Source of the DNA: Schaalia radingae
Lineage (GTDB): Bacteria > Actinomycetota > Actinomycetes > Actinomycetales > Actinomycetaceae
Reading direction: 5' to 3'
Assembly (NCBI RefSeq): GCF_900106055.1
Contig: NZ_LT629792.1
Location: 1,178,001 to 1,242,000, forward strand
Length of the DNA stretch: 64,000 nucleotides
The notes under the pieces were generated by a model, which was not told where the DNA came from, did not search any database, and saw only the letters and a program-made list of their open reading frames with translations. This document shows positions 35,848 to 44,590 of the stretch, piece after piece. The number at the start of each line of letters is the position of its first letter. Position 1 is the stretch's first letter. Made by a program: the position numbers and the translations under genes.

Positions 35848-36720
35848 GTGACTCATGATGATCAACCTGCATTGGTAACGGATTTGGGTGGCACCACCAA
35901 CGAGGAAGAAGATTTCCCTGTTCCTGAGCCGCTCAAAGGGCACGGCCCTGCACGCATTATTGCCATGTGCAACCAGAAGGGCGGCGTCGGCAAGACCACG
36001 ACGACCATCAACCTGGGTGCCGCGCTTGCTGAATACGGCAGGCGTGTGCTGATCGTCGACTTTGATCCGCAAGGTGCCGCATCGGTGGGTCTGGGCATCA
36101 ATGCCCTGGAACTGGACCAGACGATTTACACGCTGCTGATGGCGTCCAAACCGGATGCACATACGGCGATCGTGCCCACGGCGGTGGACAATCTTGACGT
36201 CCTGCCGGCGAATATCGACCTGTCTGCTGCGGAAGTCCAACTGGTCAACGAAGTGGCGCGCGAATCCGCTCTTGCACGTGTGCTGCGTTCGGTGGCTGAT
36301 GAATACGACGTCATCCTCATTGACTGCCAGCCGTCACTGGGCCTGCTGACCGTGAACGCGTTGAGCGCTTCCCACGGCGTGATCGTGCCGGTAGAGGCTG
36401 AGTTTTTTGCCCTGCGAGGTGTGGCGCTACTGGTCGAGACCATTGAGACGGTGCGTGACCGGATCAACCCGCGGCTGAACATTGACGGAATCGTGGCCAC
36501 GATGGTCGATACTCGCACGCTGCACACGCGTGAGGTTCTGGAGCGGCTCAGTGAAGCATTCGGTGACCTGGTGTTTTCGACCAGGATCCGTCGCACGGTG
36601 AAATTCCCTGACGCGTCGGTGGCGACTGAACCGATCACCACGTATGCACCAACGCATCCTGGAGCGCAAGCGTACCGCCGCCTGGCTCGAGAAGTGGTTG
36701 CTCGTGGTGGCGTCGCCTGA
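35848..36720 (+). CDS. parA: ParA/Soj-family ATPase
   Basis: ParA-type partition ATPase (290 residues), the paralogue that accompanies scpAB in actinobacteria and probably assists chromosome organisation. The deviant Walker A KGGVGKTTTTINLG starts at residue 44, with signature Lys44. IVDFDPQGAASVGLG is the Walker A' motif and VILIDCQPSLG the Walker B motif. A polar 30-residue N-terminal extension precedes the ATPase fold. No parB is adjacent, unlike the origin-proximal parAB pair. Its end overlaps the inferred scpA start. Confidence 0.93.
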   Translation: MTHDDQPALVTDLGGTTNEEEDFPVPEPLKGHGPARIIAMCNQKGGVGKTTTTINLGAALAEYGRRVLIVDFDPQGAASVGLGINALELDQTIYTLLMASKPDAHTAIVPTAVDNLDVLPANIDLSAAEVQLVNEVARESALARVLRSVADEYDVILIDCQPSLGLLTVNALSASHGVIVPVEAEFFALRGVALLVETIETVRDRINPRLNIDGIVATMVDTRTLHTREVLERLSEAFGDLVFSTRIRRTVKFPDASVATEPITTYAPTHPGAQAYRRLAREVVARGGVA

Positions 36721-37525
36721 GATCATTGACGAAGGGACCATCGATCAATTTCGAGTCACACTGGACGTATTCGAAGGTCCCTTTGATCTGCTGCTGCAGC
36801 TGATTTCACGCAAGCGCCTCGACATTACCGAGGTCGCCTTGGCAGAAGTGACCGACGAGTTCATCGCTCACATGAGCGCATTCCCGGACCTGTCACGCAC
36901 CACGGAATTCCTCGTCGTGGCGGCCACGCTGCTTAACATGAAGGCGGCACACCTTCTCCCGCGTGACGTCGATGAAACAGATGTCGACCTGGAAGATCTG
37001 GAAGCACGCGACCTGCTGTTTTCGCGCCTGCTGCAATACCGGGCATTCAAAATGGCCGCCGGTAGCATCGCTTCACGACTGGGAGATTTCGACGGGTCAT
37101 ACGCCCGGGACGTCGCACTGGAACCGCATTTCGCTGCACTGCTGCCTGAACTGGTGTGGACCATTAGTGCCGAAGATCTTGCGCGCCTAGCGGCCGATGC
37201 GCTCAGCAACCGCCCACCTGCTGTGCAGATCGCCCACCTGCACGACCCGGTGATCCCGGTCGCCACGCAGGTTCCGATCCTCATGAATAAACTGCGCGCC
37301 CAGCCGGTGATGACGTTCCACGCGCTCATCGCAGATGCTGAGAGCACAGCTGTCGTGGTGTCGCGGTTTCTGGCGGTCCTGGAACTTTTCCGCCGCACTA
37401 TTATTGAGTTTGATCAGGCCGAAGCACTGGGCGAACTGACGGTGAAATGGAACGGAACCACATTGGACGAGGTGCCGATCGATGACTACGAGGGGGAGAC
37501 GCCCTCGTCAATGGAGGAACAATGA
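36704..37525 (+). CDS. scpA: segregation and condensation protein A
   Basis: ScpA, the kleisin that bridges SMC heads and binds ScpB in the condensin complex (about 273 residues). The N-terminal signature FRVTLDVFEGPFDLLLQLIS...KRLDITEVALAEVTDEFI and the acidic central part are clear; the C-terminal winged-helix ends near EALGELTVKWN. The start is uncertain. GTG 36704, GTG 36707 or TTG 36698 inside the parA 3' end are all possible, none with a strong ribosome site. GTG 36704 is given as the best estimate. The stop overlaps the scpB ATG (ATGA). Confidence 0.92.
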   Translation: MVASPEIIDEGTIDQFRVTLDVFEGPFDLLLQLISRKRLDITEVALAEVTDEFIAHMSAFPDLSRTTEFLVVAATLLNMKAAHLLPRDVDETDVDLEDLEARDLLFSRLLQYRAFKMAAGSIASRLGDFDGSYARDVALEPHFAALLPELVWTISAEDLARLAADALSNRPPAVQIAHLHDPVIPVATQVPILMNKLRAQPVMTFHALIADAESTAVVVSRFLAVLELFRRTIIEFDQAEALGELTVKWNGTTLDEVPIDDYEGETPSSMEEQ

Positions 37526-38103
37526 GTGAGCCGTCCGACGCGCTGTACTGCGCACTGGAAGCGATCTTGATGGTCGCCGACGCACCCGTCAGTGCCGCTC
37601 AACTCGCTGATGCGTTAGACACTGATGAAGATGATGTGACCACCGCGCTGGAACACCTCGCCCACGAGTATGCGGGCCGAATCCCCGGCACGAGGGCGCG
37701 TGGATTCGAACTGCGCCACGCCGCTGGAGGGTGGCGCATCTATTCCTCATCTCAGTGGGCATCCATGGTGGGCCGCTTCATCGTCGGCTCCGAATCATCC
37801 AAACTCAGTCAGGCCGCATTGGAAACACTGGCGGTGGTGGCATACCGCCAGCCGGTGACGCGGGCGCGAATCTCACACATTCGAGGCGTGAATGTTGACT
37901 CGGTTGTGCGTACGCTGGTGGCACGCGGGTTGATTGAAGAAGTGGGGCTGGCGCCGTCAGGTGCCCGAATGTACGGGACAACTGACATGTTCCTGGAGCG
38001 CATGGGGATGAACTCTCTGGACGAGCTGGTGCCCTTGGCACCCTACCTGCCCGAAAGCGACGAGCTTGACGAATTGGCTCATGACATGGAGGAGACACTG
38101 TGA
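37522..38103 (+). CDS. scpB: segregation and condensation protein B
   Basis: ScpB, a double winged-helix dimer that binds ScpA in the SMC complex (193 residues). CALEAILMVADAPVSAAQLADAL starts the first domain; SKLSQAALETLAVVAYRQPVTRARISHIRGVNVD is the family signature in the second. RGLIEEVG, YGTTDMFLERMGM and a short acidic tail follow. It overlaps scpA by four bases and its stop overlaps the rluB GTG. Confidence 0.95.
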   Translation: MSEPSDALYCALEAILMVADAPVSAAQLADALDTDEDDVTTALEHLAHEYAGRIPGTRARGFELRHAAGGWRIYSSSQWASMVGRFIVGSESSKLSQAALETLAVVAYRQPVTRARISHIRGVNVDSVVRTLVARGLIEEVGLAPSGARMYGTTDMFLERMGMNSLDELVPLAPYLPESDELDELAHDMEETL

Positions 38104-38849
38104 GAAACGATCCACACGTACAAGGTGGAATTCGGCTGCAAAAGGTCTTGTCTCAAGCAGGAATCGCCTCGCGGCGCGCTGCCGAAGAGCTGATCCGCGA
38201 GGGACGCGTGAGCGTGGACGGCCATGTAGTAACTGCGATGGGCACGCGTGTCGACCCCGGCCATCAGGTTATCCACGTAGACGGCGATCTGGTGATCACA
38301 GACGAGTCGAAACACATCGTCATGGCGCTGAACAAGCCGGTCGGCATGGTCTCAACGATGGATGACCCTGAGGGGCGTCCCTGTCTGACCGACATCATTG
38401 GAGACTACCCGGAGCGCCTCTATCACGTCGGACGCCTGGACATTGATACGTCAGGACTGTTGCTGTTGACCAATGACGGTGAGTTGGCCAACCGTTTGAC
38501 ACATCCGAGCTATGAGGTGCCCAAGACATACGTGGCGCGCGTCCACGGTGAGGTCAAGCCTCAGGTGTGCAAGCAGCTGCTCAAGGGAATTGAACTCGAA
38601 GACGGTCCGATTGCCGTTGACGGTTTCAGGGTTGTTGAAACCTTCGGCGACATCACGGCTGTTGAGATCCGCGTGCACGAGGGGCGCAACCGTCTGGTGC
38701 GTCGACTCATGGATGCGGTCGGCTTCCCAGTGCGCGAACTGGTACGCACCGAGTTCGGCCCTATTCGCCTCGAGCGCCTGCAACCAGGCACGACGCGCCG
38801 CGTGAAGGGGAACATGCTCGTCGGCCTGTACTCCTGCGTAGGCCTGTAA
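38100..38849 (+). CDS. rluB: rRNA pseudouridine synthase (RluB/RsuA family)
   Basis: Pseudouridine synthase of the RsuA/RluB/E/F family (249 residues). It has an N-terminal S4 RNA-binding domain (RLQKVLSQAGIASRRAAEELI, about 12-32) and the catalytic domain with NKPVGMVSTMDDPEGRP, VGRLDIDTSGLLLLTNDGELANRL holding the catalytic aspartate, and VRRLMDAVGFPVRELVRTEFGP. Its place after scpB, plus family similarity, favours RluB-type modification of 23S rRNA. GTG start in a GTGA overlap with scpB. Confidence 0.92.
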   Translation: MRNDPHVQGGIRLQKVLSQAGIASRRAAEELIREGRVSVDGHVVTAMGTRVDPGHQVIHVDGDLVITDESKHIVMALNKPVGMVSTMDDPEGRPCLTDIIGDYPERLYHVGRLDIDTSGLLLLTNDGELANRLTHPSYEVPKTYVARVHGEVKPQVCKQLLKGIELEDGPIAVDGFRVVETFGDITAVEIRVHEGRNRLVRRLMDAVGFPVRELVRTEFGPIRLERLQPGTTRRVKGNMLVGLYSCVGL

Positions 38850-39991
38850 TGGCAGGCGCAGTCGGGACGCATGGCCCAGTTCTGATTATTGGATCTGGTC
38901 TGTTGGGCGCCTCCCTCGGCCTCGCGTTGAGCAGGGGAGGGATCGACGTATTTCTCAGCGATGCATCTCCCACCTCTGAGCAGCTTGCCGTTGACATGGG
39001 AGCGGGCCGAGCCCTGCAGACGGTGAGGACCGTCGAGCCGCTCCTTGTCGTCGTGGCGACCCCACCTGACGTGGCAGGGGAGTGCGTGGTGCGCGCTTTG
39101 CAGGACTACCCTGAAGCCGTTGTCACGGACGTGGCGTCCGTTAAGAGCGCTGTGCAGCAGGAGGTCCTGGAGCTGGCCACATCCACAGGTGATGCCACGT
39201 TGGCAGCGCGATACGTTGGTTCGCACCCGATGGCAGGTCGTGAACGCTCCGGCGCGGGGGCGGCAGATCCCGACCTGTTTATCGGCAGGCCCTGGGTGGT
39301 GGTCGCGCACGAGGCCTCATCGAACAAGGCGATCGTCGCGGTCCGCACGTTGGCGACGGATGTTGGGGCGGTTGTTGTGCAGCTGGATGCTTCCACCCAT
39401 GATCATGCAGTTGCTCTGGTGTCTCATGTGCCGCAATTGGTGTCCTCGCTGCTTGCCGCGCGCTTGGCGGACGCGCCCAGTGAAGCATTGTCCCTAGCTG
39501 GCCAGGGATTGCGTGATACGACCAGGATTGCAGCGTCGGACCCTCGGTTGTGGACCGTCATCCTGGCTGGCAACGCTGGTCCAATCACGCAGGTTTTGGA
39601 TGCACTCAGTGACGATTTAAACGCCCTTCGCGAGCATCTGCATCGCGCCGCCCAAGGCGGTCCGCTGACGGGTGGATCGGTCGGTGCGGTAAACCGCGTC
39701 ATGGAAGCAGGCAACCGTGGAGTCGAACGTATTCCGGGCAAGCACGGTGGCGTTCCTGTCCATTTCGCCGAGGTTGAGGTTCTGGTGCCAGATGAGCCTG
39801 GCGAGCTTGGGCACCTGTTTACGGAACTGGGGTCGATCGGCGTGAACATTGAAGACTTCACGGTTGACCATGCTGCCCGCCAGCGGGTTGGTGTGGCTCG
39901 CATCATGGTGGATCCGACGCGTGCGCGTGAGGCGGAGGTCGAGTTGGTTAAACGCGGATGGCGCATTATTGCGCATGCGAGTACAGAGTAG
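38849..39991 (+). CDS. tyrA: prephenate dehydrogenase
   Basis: NAD(P)-dependent prephenate dehydrogenase of tyrosine synthesis (380 residues). The Rossmann loop LIIGSGLLGASLGLALSRGG is at residues 12-31, VTDVASVK, the active-site GSHPMAGRERSG, STHDHAVALVSHVPQL and LAGQGLRDTTRIAASDP follow. A C-terminal ACT-type domain (VEVLVPDEPGELGHLF..., from about residue 310) suggests allosteric control by an aromatic amino acid. It is fused into the condensin/cmk operon: TAATG overlap with rluB, and cmk starts 10 bases after its stop. Confidence 0.94.
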   Translation: MAGAVGTHGPVLIIGSGLLGASLGLALSRGGIDVFLSDASPTSEQLAVDMGAGRALQTVRTVEPLLVVVATPPDVAGECVVRALQDYPEAVVTDVASVKSAVQQEVLELATSTGDATLAARYVGSHPMAGRERSGAGAADPDLFIGRPWVVVAHEASSNKAIVAVRTLATDVGAVVVQLDASTHDHAVALVSHVPQLVSSLLAARLADAPSEALSLAGQGLRDTTRIAASDPRLWTVILAGNAGPITQVLDALSDDLNALREHLHRAAQGGPLTGGSVGAVNRVMEAGNRGVERIPGKHGGVPVHFAEVEVLVPDEPGELGHLFTELGSIGVNIEDFTVDHAARQRVGVARIMVDPTRAREAEVELVKRGWRIIAHASTE

Positions 39992-40001
39992 GAGCAGTGT
40001 G

Positions 40002-40760
40002 ATGGGCGACCAGGACGCACCAGTTGTTACAGATTTCGATGCAGCGTTGCGTGAGGGAATTGAACGTGTCGGCGTCACGGTTGCCATCGACGGCAGCGCA
40101 GGGTCTGGAAAATCAACTGTCTCCAGACGCGTGGCGTCGCGCGTGGGCATCGGATACCTCGACACGGGTGCGATGTATCGTGCGCTCACGTGGTTCGCCC
40201 TGGAATCTGGGGTGGACCTGGCTGACCATCACGCAGTCACGGCTGCAGCAGACCAAATGCCGCTTCGTATGGACTCTGATCCACAGGATCCCCACTTCTT
40301 CATGGGGGAACGGGAGATTACCCTCGATATCCGCACGCCCCGGATCTCTGGCGTGGTGTCCCAGGTGGCAACCAATATGGAAGTGCGTCACTGGATGGCG
40401 CGTGAGCAGCGCCGCCGCATGATGGAAGCACGCGCAAACGGTCACGGTATGGTCGCTGAAGGCCGTGACATCACAACGGTGGTGTGCCCGGATGCCGATG
40501 TCAGGGTGCTGCTGAGTGCCGACCCCGAAGCACGGCTGCGCAGGCGGACACTGGAACTGTATGGTCGTGTGGATGCCGAGGCTTTGGAAGCAACGCGTGC
40601 ACAGGTCCAGGGGCGCGACGCCGCGGATTCAACAGTGTCGGAGTTCATGACACCGGCGGCCGGTGTGACGCCGATCGACACCTCTGATCTGACAATTGAT
40701 CAAGTGGTCGATCAGTTGGTGGAGTTGATCGACCGGGATGTGCGATCGCGCCTGAAGTGA
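40002..40760 (+). CDS. cmk: cytidylate kinase
   Basis: CMP/dCMP kinase (252 residues). Walker A is DGSAGSGKSTVSRRVA, followed by YLDTGAMYRALTW, the long NMP-binding insert typical of bacterial Cmk, and MVAEGRDITTVVCPDADVRVLLSAD. ATG 40002 has AGGAG seven bases upstream; GTG 39999 is a close alternative. In many actinobacteria the GTPase gene der follows directly; here the next gene is convergent and overlaps the last 49 bases of cmk. Confidence 0.95.
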   Translation: MGDQDAPVVTDFDAALREGIERVGVTVAIDGSAGSGKSTVSRRVASRVGIGYLDTGAMYRALTWFALESGVDLADHHAVTAAADQMPLRMDSDPQDPHFFMGEREITLDIRTPRISGVVSQVATNMEVRHWMAREQRRRMMEARANGHGMVAEGRDITTVVCPDADVRVLLSADPEARLRRRTLELYGRVDAEALEATRAQVQGRDAADSTVSEFMTPAAGVTPIDTSDLTIDQVVDQLVELIDRDVRSRLK

Positions 40761-41698
40761 CGGGAACGCGGCGACTTTCTGCGGCGACGTTTGATCCATG
40801 GACGAGCTGGGAAGGCACGCCAGCGTTCACGGTGCACAATTGCCAACAGGCCGTCCACACCCAACAGGCCAACAGCGGTGTAGATTCCGATATACAAGAT
40901 GATTTCGCCAGGACTGATGCGCTCTCCAGCTGCCATAGCGAGCAGGGAGACCAGGACGGGTTCGACGTAGGTCATCAACCCGAACACACTGTACGGCAGC
41001 ATCCGCGCAGACAATGCGTACACGATCATGGCGACCACTGAGACAGCGCCGATCAGCAGAATGATCCAGATCAGTCGGGGATTTTCTCGTGGGACATTGA
41101 CGCCACCGCGTGCCAGTGCGAACCATAGTGCCAGTGGAGAGGCGAGGATCATTTCCCACGTGAGCGCGGAGACACCCTCGGTATGGAAATACTTATGAAC
41201 CATGAAGTACAGGGGGTATCCCAGAGCGACGATGAGAGCGACCCACCCGAGCTGCCCTGTCGAGGCGACCTGATAGATGACGGCGCATCCGGCCAGTACA
41301 GCCGCAAGAGCCGAGAGGGGACTCATGCGTTCCTTGTACACGAAACGCCCCGCCAACACCATAACGACCGGCATGAGGAAGTATCCCAGTGCCAGTTCAA
41401 GCGTCCTGCCCATTTGTGGTGCCCACCCAAAAAGCAGCATTTGCACTGCCAGCATGGGCGCGCAAAAGGCGTAGCTGAGCAGTCGGGATGGATTTTCCCG
41501 TACGGTCTGTATTTCACGAACGAGGGAGCGTCCGCGACCGGTCACGATGAAAGTGAGGATGATTCCGGGTACTGTCAGCATGATGCGCCAGCCCCACAAC
41601 TGTGTGCCGCTCAATGGCGGCGTAAATTTGGCAATATACGTGAAAGCGGCGAACGTGACGGATGCCAATAAGGACACACCGATGCCAACCTTGTTCAT
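40712..41698 (-). CDS. EamA/RarD-type drug/metabolite transporter
   Basis: Inner-membrane transporter of the EamA superfamily, RarD-like (328 residues, about ten helices). MNKVGIGVSLLASVTFAAFTY, ALGYFLMPVVMVLAGRFVYKERMSPL and VFGLMTYVEPVLVSLLAM show the internal duplicated EamA plan. Substrate unknown; RarD relatives are mostly uncharacterised. The start has GAGGAG upstream. The last 25 or so residues are an arginine/serine-rich tail encoded opposite cmk, outside the usual family length, as if an earlier stop codon was lost. Confidence 0.85.
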   Translation of the reverse strand: MNKVGIGVSLLASVTFAAFTYIAKFTPPLSGTQLWGWRIMLTVPGIILTFIVTGRGRSLVREIQTVRENPSRLLSYAFCAPMLAVQMLLFGWAPQMGRTLELALGYFLMPVVMVLAGRFVYKERMSPLSALAAVLAGCAVIYQVASTGQLGWVALIVALGYPLYFMVHKYFHTEGVSALTWEMILASPLALWFALARGGVNVPRENPRLIWIILLIGAVSVVAMIVYALSARMLPYSVFGLMTYVEPVLVSLLAMAAGERISPGEIILYIGIYTAVGLLGVDGLLAIVHRERWRAFPARPWIKRRRRKSPRSRHFRRDRTSRSINSTN

Positions 41699-41825
41699 GC
41701 CAGTGGACTCCTCAAGCCAAGACGCGCGACCATTCCCGCTATGGAGTCTAGGGACAACAGCGGCGAATTGGCAGGGCGCGCGTCGACATGTGATGTACAG
41801 ATCGTTTGCGCTGGAAATATGGGGT

Positions 41826-42434
41826 CTATTCCAGGCGGGTATCCTCCGGATCGAGGTCTTTCACTACGCGTGCAGGTGTCCCCACTGCGACGACATTCGC
41901 CGGCAGATCTCGCGTCACAACCGAACCGGCACCAACAACTGTGTTATCGCCAATTGTCACTCCTGGACACACGATGACACCGCCTCCGAGCCAGACATTG
42001 TCGCCCAGTCGGATGGAGCGCGCGGCCTCTAGTTTGTCGCGCCGAGGAATGGGTGCCAGTGGGTGAATGGGCGTCAGGAGTTGAACGTTCGGGCCAATTT
42101 GACAGTCATCACCGATGTAGATGGCGGCAACGTCAAGGGCAACCAGATTCATATTGATGAATGTGCGGTCACCGACATGCAGGTTCTCACCATAGTCGAC
42201 GCTCAGAGGCGGCCTAATGTAGGAACCTGCGCCAAACGAGCCGAGTAATTCGCACAAAATCTCACGTGCCTGCGCGTTGCCCGCAATGATCGCGAGGCGA
42301 TACTGCTCAGATAGCTCAATGGCTTTCTGGGCGATTCGAGCGTTCTCCGGATCGTCGCCGATATAGAAGTCTTCATCAAGCATACGCTGGCGGTTCGTAC
42401 GCGAATCGTTGGCAAAGTAATCTGGCGATGACAT
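41826..42434 (-). CDS. sugar O-acetyltransferase (maltose/galactoside type)
   Basis: Acetyl-CoA-dependent sugar acetyltransferase with a left-handed beta-helix (202 residues), of the Maa/LacA/NodL group. The N-terminal maltose-acetyltransferase domain is about residues 10-65; hexapeptide repeats follow (INMNLVALDVAAIYIGDDCQIGPNVQLLT, NVWLGGGVIVCPGVTIGDNTVVGAGSVVT). The catalytic histidine is in LLTPIHPL. It may detoxify excess sugars by acetylation. TAGGCT ends six bases before the ATG and no Shine-Dalgarno sequence is visible. Confidence 0.9.
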   Translation of the reverse strand: MSSPDYFANDSRTNRQRMLDEDFYIGDDPENARIAQKAIELSEQYRLAIIAGNAQAREILCELLGSFGAGSYIRPPLSVDYGENLHVGDRTFINMNLVALDVAAIYIGDDCQIGPNVQLLTPIHPLAPIPRRDKLEAARSIRLGDNVWLGGGVIVCPGVTIGDNTVVGAGSVVTRDLPANVVAVGTPARVVKDLDPEDTRLE

Positions 42435-42440
42435 GAGTGG

Positions 42441-42446
42441 AGCCTA
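42441..42446 (-). promoter_or_regulatory. -10 element (TAGGCT), leaderless-type
   Basis: On the minus strand TAGGCT is followed by six bases and the acetyltransferase ATG. Confidence 0.5.
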
Positions 42447-42506
42447 TCGAACGGTGCGGGGCTGAACAAGACACCGCGCGATGTGATCGGCATCAAGTCG
42501 GTCAAC

Positions 42507-42536
42507 TTGGAAAGGACTGCTTTCGTGAGCTAAAGT
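42507..42536 (+). promoter_or_regulatory. promoter of tRNA-Pro
   Basis: TTGGAA (42507-42512), 18 bases, TAAAGT (42531-42536), with the mature tRNA starting 27 bases further on. Confidence 0.5.
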
Positions 42537-42562
42537 AGTCAGGTCGCCGTGACGGCGAACTT

Positions 42563-42636
<74 letters not shown>

Positions 42637-42644
42637 CGGTTTTT

Positions 42645-42673
42645 CCCGGAAATTGCAGGTTTCCGGGTTTTTT
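42645..42673 (+). terminator. rho-independent terminator of tRNA-Pro
   Basis: CCCGGAAA and TTTCCGGG form an 8-base stem with a 7-base loop, followed by six T. Confidence 0.9.
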
Positions 42674-42767
42674 CTTGTCGTGGATTGTGCTCATACATGC
42701 GTCAATGGGCTCCGAGCCACTAACGTGGAATAAGAGCCGCGAGCTTGACGTACGAGGAAGTGGCAGC

Positions 42768-43356
42768 GTGAAGGACTGTCGCAGAGCATTACTGGAACGC
42801 CTATGGGAAGAAGGACGTCAGTTTGACGCCCAACAAGAAAACCGGCTCGACCGACGCCGTAACCTTGAGCCTGCCAGTGCCGAACTGCTCAACATCATCG
42901 TTCAAACTGTGGCACCGGCATCCGTAGTCGAGATCGGAACCTCCAACGGATTCTCAGCGATGTGGATAGCGGAAGCACTCGAATCCAGTGGCGGCACCCT
43001 GCTCACTGTGGACAATGACGCCGGCCGTGCGGTAGAGGTAGCCGCAAACCTTGACGAAGCCGGCCCTGTCGCACCTAGTCGACCAACGCGTTGCAAATGC
43101 AGCAGATGTTCTTGCACAACTGCGCGATGAATCGTGCGGGCTGATCTTTCTGGATGCTGAACGCTCTGCAGACGTCGATTACTGGCCCTATCTGGACAGG
43201 GTCCTGATGCCGTGAGGACTGCTCGTAGTGGACAACTGTCTGTCTCACACCGATGAGGTCGCGGAGTTTCGAGACCTGGTCGGCACATGCCTGCACTACC
43301 GACAGGTACTGGTACCTATTGGTGCGCGAATGCTTTTGATCAGTAAGGATCGGTGA
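42768..43356 (+). pseudogene. SAM-dependent O-methyltransferase, disrupted
   Basis: Remnant of a class I O-methyltransferase (COG4122-like). From GTG 42768 the frame encodes LERLWEEGRQFDAQQENRLDRRRNLEP-type N-terminal sequence and the SAM motif VVEIGTSNGFSAMWIAEAL. At about 43062-43078 the reading frame shifts: the next family segments (GLIFLDAERSADVDYWPYLDRVLMP) continue in another frame. A TGA at 43213-43215 then sits where the family has a glycine or similar residue, before GLLVVDNCLSH and the C-terminal VLVPIGARMLLISKD, ending with TGA 43354-43356. One frameshift plus one nonsense codon indicate a decayed gene; a sequencing error alone would not explain both. Confidence 0.82.
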
Positions 43357-43387
43357 ACTGACCGACTGGCCTAGATCGACGAATGAG

Positions 43388-44425
43388 TCAGTAGCGGTTG
43401 TGGACGTCCTCGGCAAAACACACGATATCGCGCAGTTCGAGGTCTGTGCCGTCGTCGAGTACGACGTGTCCGCTCATGCGTCCGAAAACCTGGTGCTGCT
43501 CGGTGGCGACAGGGCCAACCGACATGCTCGCGCTGCGATCGATGATCGGCTCAAAGACTGTTTCGAAGCGGTGGTCGCTAGACGTGAATTGCCACGGATC
43601 GGTGTAGGAATGAGGTATCTGGAATAACACGTCATCAAGTTTGTGCGCGACGCCATCATAAAATATGACGTTTTCGCTGGCGGCCGAGGTATCGCCGAAA
43701 CCATAACCGATGTTGAATCCGAAGGGAACGCCGTCGATGCGTGCATTCCCTGAACCCCAGTACCAGCGATTGTCGTAGGTCCACACCCCGCGCCCCCAGT
43801 CAAGGGTGCAAAAATCCGTCGCCGCATCGAAGTCGACGCGGCGCGAACCCCATGTTGCGCTTCCACGAACCGGCATACAGTTGACCTTCTGGTTGTAGTA
43901 GAAGGCACGGGGATCTTCAGCCCAGGGCGTGGCAATCACCAGTGAATCCATGCCCAGTTGCTCCATGGTCAGCACGCACTTGAAGTCCTCACTCTCGCTG
44001 AAGTTCTTCATGTGGCAGCGAATCTTTCGACCTGTAGAAGTCGTCTCGAAGCGTATCCGGACGCGAGAATTGACAAACTGGCTTACCCCTGCAGTGGAGG
44101 AGCGGGGAAGTTTGAGCCGTCCCATGGGCAGAGGTATCAGAACGGTTTCAGTGTGTTCACTTGGAGCAGTCAGATCCACCCACGACACCGACACCATACC
44201 GAAGTAGCCGCCGTCGCACACAGTGAAGGCAAGGGCGGTGGTATCTGTGAGCGCAATGTAGTAGTCCCATTCCTTGATGCGCCACCGGGGAGCAGTGATT
44301 GCCTGCCGGTCGTAGTCCAGCAGAGGGGAGCGTGCCCAGCCAGGTTCCCTCAACGTTCCGCCAGGCACAAGCAGCGGTCCTGGAGCGGTGATTTCATGAT
44401 TGCGTGTATCGACAGGGGGAGTCAT
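43388..44425 (-). CDS. DUF2804 family protein
   Basis: A 345-residue protein of the DUF2804 family, function unknown. The N-terminal part reads HEITAPGPLLVPGGTLREPGWARSPLLDYDR, a recurring family opening, followed by KEWDYYIALTD, and later CTLDWGRGVWTYDNRWYWGS and FGFNIGYGFGDTSAASEN, which look like a beta-rich fold related to AttH/lipocalin-like enzymes. No signal peptide is seen, so it is probably cytoplasmic. TAGACT ends six bases before the ATG, with no ribosome site, suggesting a leaderless mRNA. Confidence 0.85.
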   Translation of the reverse strand: MTPPVDTRNHEITAPGPLLVPGGTLREPGWARSPLLDYDRQAITAPRWRIKEWDYYIALTDTTALAFTVCDGGYFGMVSVSWVDLTAPSEHTETVLIPLPMGRLKLPRSSTAGVSQFVNSRVRIRFETTSTGRKIRCHMKNFSESEDFKCVLTMEQLGMDSLVIATPWAEDPRAFYYNQKVNCMPVRGSATWGSRRVDFDAATDFCTLDWGRGVWTYDNRWYWGSGNARIDGVPFGFNIGYGFGDTSAASENVIFYDGVAHKLDDVLFQIPHSYTDPWQFTSSDHRFETVFEPIIDRSASMSVGPVATEQHQVFGRMSGHVVLDDGTDLELRDIVCFAEDVHNRY

Positions 44426-44431
44426 TCGTTC

Positions 44432-44437
44432 AGTCTA
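44432..44437 (-). promoter_or_regulatory. -10 element (TAGACT), leaderless-type
   Basis: On the minus strand TAGACT is followed by six bases and the DUF2804 ATG. Confidence 0.5.
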
Positions 44438-44535
44438 TGCAGTGCGCGTCGCGCGTGCGGATAAACGAGCCTGCAAGGAGAGGCTGCCCACATCCGGAAC
44501 GCTCACAATGCGTGAAGCGCGCGGCACTCATAACA

Positions 44536-44555
44536 TGAACCTAGATTCACGTTCA
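44536..44555. promoter_or_regulatory. candidate TetR operator
   Basis: TGAAC (44536-44540) and GTTCA (44551-44555) form an inverted repeat over a 20-base span that also holds a TAGATT -10-like box. It lies just upstream of the TetR gene, where an autoregulatory site would be expected. Confidence 0.4.
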
Positions 44556-44590
44556 CCGAAATGATCACGACATGGGAGAGAAATGACACC

